Part shown: positions 28,430 through 37,838 of the stretch, one piece after another
Layout: each line of letters begins with the position of its first letter
How positions within the stretch are numbered: position 1 is the first letter of the stretch
From: Vibrio sp. CB1-14
GTDB lineage: Bacteria > Pseudomonadota > Gammaproteobacteria > Enterobacterales > Vibrionaceae
DNA length: 64,000 bases
Reading direction: 5' to 3'
Assembly (NCBI RefSeq): GCF_040412085.2
Contig: NZ_CP115920.1
Location: forward strand, 1,178,001-1,242,000
Position numbers and translations under genes: made by a program
The notes under the pieces: model-generated
Told to the model about the DNA's origin: nothing
Database searches by the model: none
What the model saw: the letters and a program-made list of their open reading frames with translations, nothing else

Positions 28430-29524
28430 ATGTTTGCATCAAAAAAACAAGTACAACAACTCCAGCAGCAGTTGCAGTCTGAAACCGAACAGAAAGATGC
28501 CTTCGCTTGCCAACTGGCGCAATTGCAACAAGAGTTAGCTGACAAAGAGCAGCAGATACACAAATTAGAATCCCAGCTAGAGAAGCAAAAACAGCGCTCG
28601 CGACTGTTTTTAAGTAGTGTGACTTCACAGCTTGTTGGCGCCACAGCCAATATCGAGCAGGCTAATAATCAACTGATCAACCAAAGCGATCAATTGCAGG
28701 CCAATCTGGGTGTGTTTGATAGCACTCAACAGCAGTTGGAAGAGATGTATCAATCTTTGGATCAAGTGTCGCAATCGGCAATGGCGAGCAAAGAAACCGT
28801 CGCTGCGCTTCAAGTGCTTACTGGTGATATCACGCAATTTATTAGCATCATTCACCAGATCTCTGAACAAACTAACTTGCTTGCGCTTAATGCTGCTATT
28901 GAAGCGGCTCGAGCGGGTGAACATGGCCGCGGATTTGCCGTGGTTGCAGATGAAGTGCGCTCATTGGCGGGTAGAGCGAATGAAGCTGCCAGCGAGATCT
29001 CGGGTTTGGTCGAGCGAATTGAAAGCAGCACCAACAAAGCGGGTGAAAATATCGAACTCGTGTCGGCTCAGGTGGCGGATGCCTCTACGGGAGCCGCTGA
29101 TATCGTAAGCGATACTCAATCGATTCTGTCGCTTTCTTCTGACACTGTTGATGTGATTTACACCACCACAGTGGACATTTATGCCTCAAGCGCCATCGCG
29201 CAATACACCAACATGTGGGCGACTGCGCATTCTAAACTGATTGGCGCTGACTTTGATGCATCACTGCTGACGTTAGGTGAACACGACACGATTTTTGGTC
29301 AAATGATTGCTGGCCATGAGGAAACACAGCAGTTGGCATCGGTTGGTGATCCATTAGAGTACTTCCATATTAAGGCAACCGCGCTTCACGATGGGCTGAG
29401 AATGGTTGCCGATGGCAGTCATGATGTAGGTATTGTGGAGCAAATGGATATTGCGTATCGCGATTTAGTTTCTTACATCGCTCTAGCGCAGGATAAAGTG
29501 AAAGCGTCTTACGAACATAAATAA
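28430..29524 (+). CDS. Soluble methyl-accepting chemotaxis-type protein
   Basis: 364 residues with no membrane segment. A glutamine-rich coiled coil occupies about 5-60. The MCP signalling hairpin is at about 125-210, with the tip sequence [17 protein letters not shown] then [20 protein letters not shown] that contacts CheA/CheW. The C-terminal 110 residues contain several His ([30 protein letters not shown]), a possible ligand- or metal-sensing four-helix region like CZB domains, although a CZB signature is not clear. It should feed cytoplasmic signals to a chemosensory array. Confidence 0.82.
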   Translation: MFASKKQVQQLQQQLQSETEQKDAFACQLAQLQQELADKEQQIHKLESQLEKQKQRSRLFLSSVTSQLVGATANIEQANNQLINQSDQLQANLGVFDSTQQQLEEMYQSLDQVSQSAMASKETVAALQVLTGDITQFISIIHQISEQTNLLALNAAIEAARAGEHGRGFAVVADEVRSLAGRANEAASEISGLVERIESSTNKAGENIELVSAQVADASTGAADIVSDTQSILSLSSDTVDVIYTTTVDIYASSAIAQYTNMWATAHSKLIGADFDASLLTLGEHDTIFGQMIAGHEETQQLASVGDPLEYFHIKATALHDGLRMVADGSHDVGIVEQMDIAYRDLVSYIALAQDKVKASYEHK

Positions 29525-29594
29525 CGCATGGAAAAAAGGGAGTGACGAATCACTCCCTGCCAACTGATGGTTTTTATTTAGTTAAAGACCGCTG

Positions 29595-30662
29595 TTAAGC
29601 CAACTCACCGGTCGCTTCGAATGTCTCGAGCTTATCCAGGTAAGGTCGCAGATCGCCAATATTGTTATTAATCCACTCGTGGTTGTAGTAAGTATCCAGA
29701 TAGCGCTCGCCACTGTCACACAGTAGAGTCACAATTGATCCCGTTTCACCACGCTTTTTCATTTCACTCGCCAGTTGCAGTACGCCATAAAGGTTAGTAC
29801 CAGTAGACGCGCCGACTTTACGACCTAAGGTTTTCTCTAGCCAATGAATCGTTGCAATACTTGCCGCATCCGGAATGGTGCGCATTTCGTCTACTACACT
29901 AGGGATAAAGCTTGGTTCAACACGTGGACGACCAATGCCTTCAATCTTGCTGCCACAGTCGCCAGTGATGTTGGCATTGCCTGTTTTGAAGTAGTCATGG
30001 AACACTGAGTTCTCAGGATCAACCACACACAGTTTGGTGTCGTGCTGCTGATAACGGATAAAGCGTCCAATGGTTGCAGACGTGCCACCTGTACCTGGGC
30101 TCATCACAATCCAGCTCGGTACCGGATGATCTTCCATCTTCATTTGGCTGAAAATAGAGTTAGCAATGTTGTTGTTACCACGCCAGTCAGTCGCACGCTC
30201 AGCATAAGTAAACTGGTCCATGTAGTGACCGTCTAACTCTTCAGCAAGTCGGCGTGACTCAGCATAGATTTGATCTGAACGATCAACCAGGTGTGCTTTA
30301 CCACCGTAAAACTCAATTTGTTCGATCTTTTTGCGTGCAGTGCACTTTGGCATCACAGCAATAAATGGCAGCCCAAGTAGACGCGCAAAGTACGCTTCTG
30401 ATACAGCGGTACTGCCAGAAGAAGATTCAATGACTGTTGTCTCAGGGCCAATCCAACCATTACAAATCGCGTACAGAAACAGGGAACGTGCTAAACGGTG
30501 TTTCAGTGAGCCCGTCGGATGTGTGCTCTCGTCTTTTAGATAAACATCAATCCCATCAATGCTAGGCAAATCCAGTTTGATTAGATGTGTGTCAGCTGAG
30601 CGTTGAAAGTCAGCTTCAAGTTTACGAACAGAGTTGTTAATCCATTGATGGTCAGTACACAT
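29595..30662 (-). CDS. PLP-dependent cysteine synthase/desulfhydrase-family enzyme
   Basis: 355 residues from ATG 30662 (AGGAAA upstream; an in-frame GTG at 30683 is possible). The pyridoxal lysine is about K54 in PTGSLKHR. The phosphate-binding loop is [11 protein letters not shown] and the fold-type II segment [13 protein letters not shown] holds the substrate-binding Ser/Thr. It differs from CysK/CysM in length and flanks, so the reaction (cysteine synthesis or breakdown) is uncertain. It is divergent from an Lrp-type regulator, which likely controls it. Confidence 0.8.
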   Translation of the reverse strand: MCTDHQWINNSVRKLEADFQRSADTHLIKLDLPSIDGIDVYLKDESTHPTGSLKHRLARSLFLYAICNGWIGPETTVIESSSGSTAVSEAYFARLLGLPFIAVMPKCTARKKIEQIEFYGGKAHLVDRSDQIYAESRRLAEELDGHYMDQFTYAERATDWRGNNNIANSIFSQMKMEDHPVPSWIVMSPGTGGTSATIGRFIRYQQHDTKLCVVDPENSVFHDYFKTGNANITGDCGSKIEGIGRPRVEPSFIPSVVDEMRTIPDAASIATIHWLEKTLGRKVGASTGTNLYGVLQLASEMKKRGETGSIVTLLCDSGERYLDTYYNHEWINNNIGDLRPYLDKLETFEATGELA

Positions 30663-30756
30663 GGCGGCGGTTTCCTGCTTCACGATTTCGATGATGATAA
30701 TTTACCTACTAACTGGGAGAAAAACTTTGCTATATTTACTTTGTTTTCGCTAATTG

Positions 30757-30773
30757 GTAGAAAAATTTTCTAC
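30757..30773. promoter_or_regulatory. Palindromic operator candidate for the Lrp-type regulator
   Basis: GTAGAAAAATTTTCTAC is a perfect 8-bp-arm palindrome in the 123-bp region between the PLP enzyme and the regulator, ending 12 bp before the regulator's start. A partial copy, GGAGAAAAACTTTGC, lies about 40 bp upstream (30716-30730). Two helically spaced sites fit binding by an Lrp/AsnC octamer. Confidence 0.55.
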
Positions 30774-30785
30774 ATTGGAGCTATT

Positions 30786-31247
30786 TTGGATATAGATAGT
30801 ACAGATAAGAAGCTGTTGTCGCTGCTCCAGCAAGATGGCACGTTGTCATTGAACGATCTTGCTGAAGCCGTAAACCTCACGACAACGCCGTGCTGGAAGC
30901 GCCTCAAGAAGCTTGAAGAGAGTGGTGTGATTGATAAACGCGTCGCGCTTGTAGATCCTGAGAAACTGGGGTTGTCGTTTACCGCGTTCGTGCAAATAAA
31001 GACCACAAATCACTCTCATGAATGGTATCGAGCGTTTGTCGAAACGGTGTCATTGTTCCCAGAAGTAATGGAGTTCTACCGGATGGCGGGGGAGTATGAC
31101 TATATGATGAAAGTATTGGTAAAAGACATGAAGTGCTTTGATGAGTTCTATAAGAAATTGGTCAACAGCATAGATGGATTGTCTAATGTCACATCAACCT
31201 TTGCGATGGAGCCATTGAAATACACGACGGCGCTGCCAATACGTTGA
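30786..31247 (+). CDS. Lrp/AsnC-family transcriptional regulator
   Basis: 153 residues from the TTG at 30786, which has GGAG at a 5-base spacing; the frame is open further upstream, but that extension crosses the promoter region. The N-terminal winged helix is [18 protein letters not shown] to [19 protein letters not shown] (recognition helix at about 28-45), followed by an AsnC ligand domain with [16 protein letters not shown]. It probably senses an amino acid, plausibly cysteine, and controls the divergent PLP gene (inference from position). Confidence 0.88.
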   Translation: MDIDSTDKKLLSLLQQDGTLSLNDLAEAVNLTTTPCWKRLKKLEESGVIDKRVALVDPEKLGLSFTAFVQIKTTNHSHEWYRAFVETVSLFPEVMEFYRMAGEYDYMMKVLVKDMKCFDEFYKKLVNSIDGLSNVTSTFAMEPLKYTTALPIR

Positions 31248-31419
31248 TTCGCCAATACGTCACTTTGCCAATATATTGATTTGGTAATAGTTCTCAACTT
31301 AGACTCGGCAGCCTTGCCAGCTCTGAGTAATCACTCTATAACCTATAAACAGTTCTACCTATCAGTTGATAGTAGCGGCTCAAATATAGGTTGATTGGTA
31401 AAGACAAAGGAGTGTTTTT

Positions 31420-32595
31420 ATGCTGCATCAGATGTTGGTCTCGGTGAAAAAACCGTTTATCAAAATGGTGCCTGTTCCCGAGCCTCAGTGTATAGTTGGT
31501 AATGGTAAAGTGCTTGATATAGCGAGCTATTGCCGTGATTTTTCTGTGACCAACCCCTTTATCGTTACAGACAGCGTCCTACGTGGCCTAGGATTGCTTG
31601 ATGGTATGCTAGAAGCATTAAAGCACGCCGATATGCCCTTTACCGTGTTTGATGAAGTAAAGCCCGATCCTGACTACGCGACGGTTCGCGCTGGGGCAGA
31701 ACGTTATCGTCATTCTGGCTGTGATGGGATTATAGCGTTTGGTGGTGGTTCTCCCATTGATTGCGCGAAAGCCATTGCGGCAAGTGTAAGAACCAAGAAA
31801 GATGTCGCAAAGCTTCCTGGCTTACTGAAAGTGCATCGCCCAATTATGCCGTTAATTGCCATCCCGACAACCTCAGGTACTGGCTCTGAAGGGACGGTTG
31901 CTGCGGTTGTCAGTGATATAGAGTCCAAGGCCAAACGCGCCATAACCGATCCATTTTTAGTTCCTAAGGCAGCTGTGCTTGATTCACAGATCATGCTAGG
32001 TCTTCCGCCGAAAATCACTGCAGAAACCGGTATCGACGCACTCACGCATGCGATTGAATCCTATCTAAGCCAATACGCCAACGCCAAAACCGAAACCTTG
32101 TCGCTAAACGCGATTACCGCGATTTTTGAATACTTGCCTCGGGCGTACCAAAATGGTCAAGACAGCGAAGCAAGAGAGAAAATGGCCGTGGCCAGTTTTG
32201 AAGCGGGTTTGGCGTTTACTCGCACCTACATCGGTTACGTCCATGCCATCGCCCATCAGCTTGGCGCGTTTTATCACGTGCCTCATGGTAGAGCGAATGC
32301 CATGGTGCTGCCACATGTTCTCAAGTTTATTGTACAAAGAGATAACCAGAGGCTGACAACGCTGGCGCATAGCCTCGGTTATAACAACAGTCAGGCGTTG
32401 ATACAGGATGTCGAGCAGCTTTTGGATTTACTGAACATCCCAAAACACATTGCTGAGTTAAGAGCAGAGGACATCCCGGCGCTTGCCCAGCAAGCAATTA
32501 AAGAAGCCTTCGGAGAATATCCGGTTCCCGAAGAGATGAACGTTCACCAATGCCAACAATTATTAGCAGCGTTACTTGTTAAAGGAGCACAATAA
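31420..32595 (+). CDS. Iron-containing alcohol dehydrogenase
   Basis: 391 residues of the group III Fe-ADH family. The NAD-binding GGGSPIDCAKAIA is at about 107-119, TTSGTGSEGTVAAVVSD at about 149-165, and the metal-binding region ETGIDALTHAIESYLS followed by YVHAIAHQLGAFYHVPHG supplies the Asp and three His ligands. It abuts the aldehyde dehydrogenase gene with no gap, so the pair should oxidise an alcohol to an acid or the reverse. AAAGGAG precedes the ATG. Confidence 0.9.
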   Translation: MLHQMLVSVKKPFIKMVPVPEPQCIVGNGKVLDIASYCRDFSVTNPFIVTDSVLRGLGLLDGMLEALKHADMPFTVFDEVKPDPDYATVRAGAERYRHSGCDGIIAFGGGSPIDCAKAIAASVRTKKDVAKLPGLLKVHRPIMPLIAIPTTSGTGSEGTVAAVVSDIESKAKRAITDPFLVPKAAVLDSQIMLGLPPKITAETGIDALTHAIESYLSQYANAKTETLSLNAITAIFEYLPRAYQNGQDSEAREKMAVASFEAGLAFTRTYIGYVHAIAHQLGAFYHVPHGRANAMVLPHVLKFIVQRDNQRLTTLAHSLGYNNSQALIQDVEQLLDLLNIPKHIAELRAEDIPALAQQAIKEAFGEYPVPEEMNVHQCQQLLAALLVKGAQ

Positions 32596-34044
32596 ATGAG
32601 TATGGTTACCCTAAATGAACAGCAAATGATGACGCGACTGCAAGAGCAGCAAGCTGCGTTTAAAGAAGCGCCGTTTATCAGTCGTGAGCTAAGAAGGGCG
32701 AACTTACTCAAGCTCGAAAAAGTATTGCGAGATAACCAAGAAGCCATTTGTGGGGCGATTGGCAAAGATTTTGGTCACCGCTCGTCAACTGAGACGGCGT
32801 TGCTCGAACTGTTTTCCTCCATTGAAGGTATCGTCGATTCTCGTAAGCAGCTTAAGAAGTGGATGCGTGACAAAAAACGTCATACCTCGATTTGGTTCTG
32901 GCCGGCAAAAAACAAAGTGGTTCCTCAGCCTCTGGGGGTCGTGGGGATCATCGTGCCATGGAATTACCCACTCTTTCTAGCGATTGGGCCAATGACGGCA
33001 GCGCTAGCTGCGGGCAACCGTGTGATGGTCAAAATGTCAGAAAATTCCCAGCACCTTTGCGAAACGCTAGCCAAAATCTTTTCGAGCGCGTTTACCCAAG
33101 ATGAGATTTGCTTTATTGCTGAAACGGGCGGTACCGGACAAGCGTTCGCTAAGCTTCCTTTTGACCATCTGATTTTTACCGGCTCTGGTGGTACGGGGCG
33201 TAAGGTAATGGCTGCCGCCGCCGAAAACCTAACACCAGTGACTTTAGAGCTTGGCGGTAAATCGCCGACTATCATTGGTCCCGATTACGATGTTAAAAAA
33301 GCCATCAAACGGATTTTAGGGGGGAAAGTTTATAACGCAGGGCAAACCTGTGTCGCCCCCGACTATTTGTTGGTGCCAGAAGAAAAACTGAACCAGGTAG
33401 TGAAAGCCGCGAAATCGGTGATGAAAAGCCGCTTTAAAACCATCGACCATCCTGATTACACCGCAGTGATTGATACTGTCTCTTTTGACCGTTTACAGGA
33501 AACTCTAACGCTTGCAAAAGAGGGGCAGGGGGAGGTGATTAACCTTATCCCAGCGAGTGAGCCGGATCCTGAGACGCGCCGTTTTCCTCTTCATCTGGTT
33601 GTTTCACCAAGCACCGATGAAGCTGTGATGACGCGTGAAATCTTTGGACCGATATTACCGGTGATCACTTACAAGTCGATGGACGATGTTTATCACTTCA
33701 TTGGAGAGCGTGATAGACCATTGGCACTGTACCTATTTTCTGATGACAAAGAGCTGCAACATGCAGTGATGGAAAACACCATGTCTGGCGCGTTGACCAT
33801 TAATGAGGTGATGATGCATGTGGCTCAGCATGACTTGCCGTTCGGTGGTGTAGGACCAAGTGGGATGGGACATTATCACGGTAAAGAAGGGTTTGAGACT
33901 TTTTCAAAAATGCGCCCAGTGATGCAGCAAGGTAAGTGGGCGTCGACAGGCTTTTTGTATTCTCCGTATTCTGGGTTTGCAAGACGCGTTATTAACTATC
34001 TGATTAATCGAAAGTTTGGTAAATATCCAAATCCGAAACAGTAA
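32596..34044 (+). CDS. Aldehyde dehydrogenase, coniferyl-aldehyde-dehydrogenase-like
   Basis: 482 residues starting immediately after the alcohol dehydrogenase stop, with AAAGGAGC as its ribosome-binding site within that gene. The NAD-site VGIIVPWNYPLFLAI, the catalytic Glu in LELGGKSP and the nucleophilic Cys in AGQTCVAPDY are intact. The C terminus lacks an N-terminal-type extension and has a hydrophobic/basic tail (YSGFARRVINYLINRKFGK) like membrane-associated class 3 ALDHs and CalB. Substrates are probably medium or long aliphatic or aromatic aldehydes. Confidence 0.88.
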   Translation: MSMVTLNEQQMMTRLQEQQAAFKEAPFISRELRRANLLKLEKVLRDNQEAICGAIGKDFGHRSSTETALLELFSSIEGIVDSRKQLKKWMRDKKRHTSIWFWPAKNKVVPQPLGVVGIIVPWNYPLFLAIGPMTAALAAGNRVMVKMSENSQHLCETLAKIFSSAFTQDEICFIAETGGTGQAFAKLPFDHLIFTGSGGTGRKVMAAAAENLTPVTLELGGKSPTIIGPDYDVKKAIKRILGGKVYNAGQTCVAPDYLLVPEEKLNQVVKAAKSVMKSRFKTIDHPDYTAVIDTVSFDRLQETLTLAKEGQGEVINLIPASEPDPETRRFPLHLVVSPSTDEAVMTREIFGPILPVITYKSMDDVYHFIGERDRPLALYLFSDDKELQHAVMENTMSGALTINEVMMHVAQHDLPFGGVGPSGMGHYHGKEGFETFSKMRPVMQQGKWASTGFLYSPYSGFARRVINYLINRKFGKYPNPKQ

Positions 34045-34064
34045 CGCGAATCACGGTAAACTAA

Positions 34065-34099
34065 AAAACGCGCCTTATCGATTTGATAAGGCGCGTTTT
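34065..34099. terminator. Bidirectional terminator between the ALDH gene and tesB
   Basis: AAAACGCGCCTTATC and GATAAGGCGCGTTTT form a 15-bp perfect stem around GATTT, with T runs on both strands. Confidence 0.92.
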
Positions 34100-34103
34100 C
34101 GTT

Positions 34104-34964
34104 TTACTCGTTAAATCGAAGCACACCTTCTTGAATCGTCGAGGCAACCAGTTCACCTTTCTGGTTAAAGATCTCGCCTCGTACTAACCCACGGGAATTG
34201 CTCGCGTTAGGACTATCAATGGCATACAGCAACCACTCGTTAGTGTTCACTGGACGGTGGAACCACATGGAGTGGTCAATGGTTGCCATCTGGAATTTAG
34301 GCGCGAAGATAGAGACGCCGTGAGGGTGCAGAGCGGTAGTGAGGAAGCGCCAGTCAGAAGCGTAACCGAGCACATACTGGTGAATGAGCTCATTGTTTGG
34401 AACCTCACCGTTAGCACGGATCCAAAGATATTGCTTGGCTTCAATCTTCTCAGGTTTCAACGGGTTAACAACGTGTACCGGACGCACTTCTATCGCTTCT
34501 TCGCTGCAGAACACTTCACGGATTTGCTCTGGCAAGAAATCGGCAATGCGCATCGCCAGCTCTGATTCAGAGGCAAAGTTCTCAGGTCCTGCTACTTCTG
34601 GCATTGTGCTTTGGTGTTCAAAGCCTGGCGCCTCACAGTGATAGCTAGCCGTAAGATAGAAAATAGGGCGACCATTTTGAATCGCTTTTACGCGACGGGT
34701 ACTAAAACTGCGGCCATCTCGAAGATTCTCAACATCGTAGATAATCGGTTTTAGCGGATCGCCCGGGTAAAGAAAGTAGCTGTGGAATGAGTGCACGGTG
34801 CGATCTTCTGCCACTGTATAGCGCGCAGCAGACAGTGCCTGACCAATGACTTGGCCGCCGTACACTTGAGGTAAGCCTAAGTGCTGGCTTTGACCTCGAA
34901 ATAGCCCTTGCTCTAATTGTTCCAATTGCAACAGTTCGAGTAATTCAGTTAATGGTTTGCTCAT
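34104..34964 (-). CDS. tesB: Acyl-CoA thioesterase II
   Basis: 286 residues with a double hot-dog fold typical of TesB. It begins [16 protein letters not shown], contains [15 protein letters not shown] and [12 protein letters not shown] in the first half, and in the second half [23 protein letters not shown] around the catalytic Asp. It hydrolyses a broad range of acyl-CoA esters. The neighbourhood tesB, ybaY, ATL and ffs is the same as in enterobacteria, which supports all four assignments. Confidence 0.94.
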   Translation of the reverse strand: MSKPLTELLELLQLEQLEQGLFRGQSQHLGLPQVYGGQVIGQALSAARYTVAEDRTVHSFHSYFLYPGDPLKPIIYDVENLRDGRSFSTRRVKAIQNGRPIFYLTASYHCEAPGFEHQSTMPEVAGPENFASESELAMRIADFLPEQIREVFCSEEAIEVRPVHVVNPLKPEKIEAKQYLWIRANGEVPNNELIHQYVLGYASDWRFLTTALHPHGVSIFAPKFQMATIDHSMWFHRPVNTNEWLLYAIDSPNASNSRGLVRGEIFNQKGELVASTIQEGVLRFNE

Positions 34965-35186
34965 AGATAGGTCTTTTTCTTGTACGTAATGGGCAAAGTG
35001 TGGATTTTACTGATGGATTCGTCAAGGGATACGGAGGTTTGTAGGAATAGAGTGGTTTTTTCCGCAAAATGACCGAGCTTGAGCGTCGCAACTGTAGAAT
35101 TCTGTTATCTTTATTGCATAACGTAGCGATGTGTTTCTAATAAAACTATCGCTAACAGAGTTAATCGCCCCATCAAGTGAGGTTTC

Positions 35187-35660
35187 ATGAAACTAATAAA
35201 ATTTGGCGCATTGGCGCTTATCCTTGGCCTAGCTGGCTGCCAAACTGCACCTCAATCAAACCCGCAAACGGAAGTCGAAAAACCAACCTCTGCGGAGCAA
35301 GAAACTACTGTCTCAGAGCAAGAAACAATGGCATCAGTAAAAGGCACCATCGCTTACCGAGAAAGAATTGCGCTACCGGCTGATGCTGTTGTAACGGTGA
35401 AACTTCAAGACGTATCGCTACAAGATGTGGCGGCGAAAGTGATCAGTGAGCAAACCTTCACAACGGATGGTGCGCAAGTGCCGTTCGATTTTGAATTAAG
35501 CTACGACACTCAAGAGATCAATCCAAAGCATACCTACAGTGTGAGCGCACGTATCGAAGTGGAAGGTAAGCTGCGTTTCATCTCTGACACCTCTTACCCG
35601 GTTATTACCGATGCGAATAGCACTGAGCAAGTGAACTTGTTGCTGGTGGGTGTGAGATAA
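35187..35660 (+). CDS. ybaY: YbaY-family lipoprotein
   Basis: 157 residues with a lipobox at C18 (LGLAGCQ), a Gln/Glu-rich linker to about 50, and a single YbaY domain beginning VKGTIAYRERIALPADAVVTV. This beta-sandwich recurs in META/HslJ-neighbour lipoproteins and its role is not known. The position between tesB and ffs is conserved with E. coli ybaY. GAGG occurs eight bases before the ATG. Confidence 0.88.
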   Translation: MKLIKFGALALILGLAGCQTAPQSNPQTEVEKPTSAEQETTVSEQETMASVKGTIAYRERIALPADAVVTVKLQDVSLQDVAAKVISEQTFTTDGAQVPFDFELSYDTQEINPKHTYSVSARIEVEGKLRFISDTSYPVITDANSTEQVNLLLVGVR

Positions 35661-35679
35661 CGAACATGCGTTGGCAGTC

Positions 35680-35982
35680 TTAGGGCTGCCAACCAAATTC
35701 TTTTAAGCGCACTCGCCCCTTCACTGAAAACTCCACGCCTTCTTCCATTAATATCGATCTCTGTCTCAAAAACGAATCTCCCTTTAGAGAGATTTCTCCC
35801 TTGCCGTTGATGACACGGTACCAAGGTAAGCGGCTACCTTCAGGCAAGCTACCAAGCGCCTTGCCAACATGCCTTGCGTAGCCCGGATAGCCCGCCATTT
35901 TTGCAATCTGACCGTAAGTTGCTACTTTCCCAAATGGAATTTGGTGAATTACTGCAAAGATTTGCGCCTTGAATTGATCCAT
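35680..35982 (-). CDS. ybaZ: Alkyltransferase-like protein (ATL)
   Basis: 100 residues homologous to the C-terminal domain of O6-alkylguanine-DNA alkyltransferases: IPFGKVATYGQIAKMAG, the arginine-finger-type YARHVGKAL, and LPWYRVI. In true transferases this last motif is PCHR; here the reactive Cys is Trp, the mark of ATL proteins, which bind O6-alkylguanine and hand it to nucleotide excision repair. It is convergent with ybaY and close to ffs, as in E. coli. Confidence 0.92.
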   Translation of the reverse strand: MDQFKAQIFAVIHQIPFGKVATYGQIAKMAGYPGYARHVGKALGSLPEGSRLPWYRVINGKGEISLKGDSFLRQRSILMEEGVEFSVKGRVRLKEFGWQP

Positions 35983-36033
35983 ACTGAAACTGTCCCAGAT
36001 TTATTTGCCATGGAAAGGTATGAGGGGGGAGCT

Positions 36034-36774
36034 ATGGTATTTTCGGTGTTTCAATTCGTAATCACAAGTGTGCTGGCGATGATTTGTGCTAGAACCATTG
36101 GTGTTACTGAAGGGGATATCCCCGTCCTTGCGGTGATGATTCCTGCTCTATGGTTACTGCCTCAAGGCGGTGTCGCTGGTCTAATGCTGCTCGCATCTAT
36201 GATTGTTTATGGCCTCACGCTTCCACTGCAATCTATTGCGATGTCAGTGGCGGTGTGGATATTACTCCCGGTCTTTATGGTTGCGTTCTCTAAGCGCAGT
36301 AATGTTTGGGTAGTCAGTATTGTTGGGCTTATCGTCCTCACTCTGAATGTCGGTATTATGCTGACGCAGTCAGCAGGCAAACTAGGCGGAACTCCGATGG
36401 TGACACTTGTACAGGGGTTCTCGGTTTTTGTTGCTTGGTTCGCGGCGAGAAACTGGAAGGGCTCAACGGAACACAGCTGGTGGTCACTGCTCCTAATCTT
36501 ACCCATGTGGGCTGCGGGTTTGCCTTATGCGGCATTAATCTCGCTATGTATGACGGGTATGCTCGCATCAATGGAAAGCCTAGGCAGGCTAAAAACCTTT
36601 AAGTGGAATAAGCTACTTTGCTGGACGCTACCAACGGTTGGTTTCGCGGCGATAGTTGTGGTTCCAACGATTGATGTTCCTAAACCTGTCTTCGTTGTTT
36701 GGCTGTGTCTGCTTGGCACTGCGTGGATGACTGACTACATCATCAACATTGATGAAGAGCACCAAGGGACATAA
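36034..36774 (+). CDS. Uncharacterised multi-pass membrane protein
   Basis: 246 residues from the ATG at 36034, preceded by GAGGGGGGA; the frame is open to 35869 but that extension overlaps the ATL gene antisense and is not hydrophobic. About eight transmembrane helices follow each other with short loops (VFSVFQFVITSVLAMICAR, ALWLLPQGGVAGLMLLA, WILLPVFMVAFS). No charged motif that would identify a transporter class is visible. It precedes ffs on the same strand by 212 bp. Confidence 0.7.
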   Translation: MVFSVFQFVITSVLAMICARTIGVTEGDIPVLAVMIPALWLLPQGGVAGLMLLASMIVYGLTLPLQSIAMSVAVWILLPVFMVAFSKRSNVWVVSIVGLIVLTLNVGIMLTQSAGKLGGTPMVTLVQGFSVFVAWFAARNWKGSTEHSWWSLLLILPMWAAGLPYAALISLCMTGMLASMESLGRLKTFKWNKLLCWTLPTVGFAAIVVVPTIDVPKPVFVVWLCLLGTAWMTDYIINIDEEHQGT

Positions 36775-36903
36775 TCGTGTTAAGCAAGGGACATCGATGG
36801 GGATAACCTGCGCTCAGCAGCTTCACAAACGAAGCAATGTTGGGCGCTTTGTTTAATCTGTAAGCACTTAACAGATAAAGCAAACAGTTTTGCTCGCAAG
36901 CCC

Positions 36904-36932
36904 TTGCAATCATCGCCCCGATACCAGATAAT
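36904..36932 (+). promoter_or_regulatory. Promoter of ffs
   Basis: TTGCAA (36904-36909), a 17-bp spacer and GATAAT (36927-36932) form a good sigma-70 promoter. The predicted start near 36940 would give a precursor with a 5' leader of some 45 nt before mature 4.5S RNA. The rest of 36775-36986 shows no gene. Confidence 0.55.
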
Positions 36933-36986
36933 CCTCCCACGCTTTGCAGCAGTGAACCTTCACAGCGCAACAGCAACAAAATCTAT

Positions 36987-37094
36987 GGAGGCCCTGGTCC
37001 TCCCGCAACAATAGCTCGTGAACTCGGTCAGGTCCGGAAGGAAGCAGCCGCAGCGAGTGACTTGTGTGCCGGGATGTGGCTGGGGCTTCCACCC
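36987..37094 (+). ncRNA. ffs: 4.5S signal recognition particle RNA
   Basis: A 108-nt RNA folding into the single SRP hairpin: the 5' GGAGGCCC pairs with the 3' GGGGCTTCC, and the apical domain carries the conserved GGTCAGGTCCGGAAGGAAGC segment with the GGAA tetraloop, then CAGCC and GTGTGCCGGGATGT. It binds Ffh for co-translational membrane targeting. The gene is intact. The transposon begins only 7 bp beyond its end, a known safe attachment site for I-F3 CASTs. Confidence 0.96.
37030..37049 (+). other. Protospacer in ffs matched by the element's second spacer
   Basis: AGGTCCGGAAGGAAGCAGCC in ffs matches spacer 2 (51770-51789) at 17 of 20 positions. The three mismatches fall exactly at 6, 12 and 18. 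The flanking PAM-position dinucleotide is TC (37028-37029) rather than the canonical CC of type I-F. From position 21 on, identity drops to chance. The transposon lies 47 bp (to the target duplication) beyond the end of this match. Confidence 0.85.
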
Positions 37095-37096
37095 AT

Positions 37097-37101
37097 CTAG
37101 C
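37097..37101. repeat. Target-site duplication, left copy (CTAGC)
   Basis: CTAGC directly precedes the element's TGT terminus and recurs directly after its ACA terminus at 63152-63156. A 5-bp duplication is the norm for Tn7-like transposition. Confidence 0.92.
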
Positions 37102-37168
37102 TGTTGTTAAAAGCATAACCTGTCCCAATAAAACCATAACTTGTCCTTTTAAAACCCTTAAAGTGTCC
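37102..37168 (+). repeat. Transposon left end with TnsB-binding repeats
   Basis: Three related repeats run in one direction: CATAACCTGTCCC (37114-37126), CATAACTTGTCC (37135-37146) and CTTAAAGTGTCC (37157-37168). The shared core (c)ATAA-N2-TGTCC also occurs inverted in the right end. Spacing of about 21 bp fits TnsB binding on one DNA face. Confidence 0.82.
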
Positions 37169-37210
37169 TAAGCTTATTTTGGTTGTTTTGCTACAACAAA
37201 AGGGACGCAT

Positions 37211-37837
37211 ATGTATATTCGTAATCTTCGCAAGCCATCGCCTAATAAGAACATCTACAAATTCTCGAGTCTCAAAAACCGAGATGCTGTCATGTGTGAG
37301 GGTAGTCTGGAGAGAGACTGCTGCTATCATTTCGAATATGATCCAGATGTAGTTCACTACGAATCTCAGCCAGAGGGTTTCTACTATGACTTCCATGGGA
37401 AAAAGCGCCCTTACACTCCTGATTTCCTAGCTACCTATGTTGACGGTACATTCAAGTATGTGGAAGTCAAACCACACTCGAAAACGTTATCTAAGACGTT
37501 TAAACAAGAATTTGCTGCTCGTAAAGAGGCTGCCAATCGAAGAGGATTTGGTCTTGTTTTGGTGACTGATAAGCAAATCAGAGATGGGTACTTTCTCAAA
37601 AACTCAGAGTTGGTACATCGGTATAGTGGATGTATCGAAGGCGATGAGCTTGCATTCAAAGTGCATTCGTATCTGATTTCACAGGAAACAATGAAAATCA
37701 GTGATCTAGCCGTCTCAATTGGAGAGTCCGTCGGTCGGGTGTTCGCTTCTGTTTTAAAACTGATTGCAGTAGGAAAAGCCGGTGTTGATTTAGATATCGC
37801 TATGTTGAGTGAAAGTACAACTGTTTCGGTGAGATGA
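37211..37837 (+). CDS. tnsA: Transposase subunit TnsA (5'-strand endonuclease)
   Basis: 208 residues with a PD-(D/E)XK restriction-type fold. The catalytic residues read D71 (YTPDFL), E85 and K87 (VEVKP); E33 in GSLERD upstream is the usual additional acid. A small winged-helix-like C-terminal domain follows (SDLAVSIGESVGRVFASVL). TnsA cuts the 5' ends of the element, allowing cut-and-paste movement with TnsB. AGGGA precedes the ATG. It is the first gene inside the left end, and tnsB starts one base after its stop. Confidence 0.93.
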   Translation: MYIRNLRKPSPNKNIYKFSSLKNRDAVMCEGSLERDCCYHFEYDPDVVHYESQPEGFYYDFHGKKRPYTPDFLATYVDGTFKYVEVKPHSKTLSKTFKQEFAARKEAANRRGFGLVLVTDKQIRDGYFLKNSELVHRYSGCIEGDELAFKVHSYLISQETMKISDLAVSIGESVGRVFASVLKLIAVGKAGVDLDIAMLSESTTVSVR

Positions 37838-37838
37838 A

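Noticed and set aside
35869..36033. N-terminal extension of the membrane protein
   Set aside because: It overlaps the ATL gene antisense and is not hydrophobic; ATG 36034 has a strong GAGGGGGGA site.
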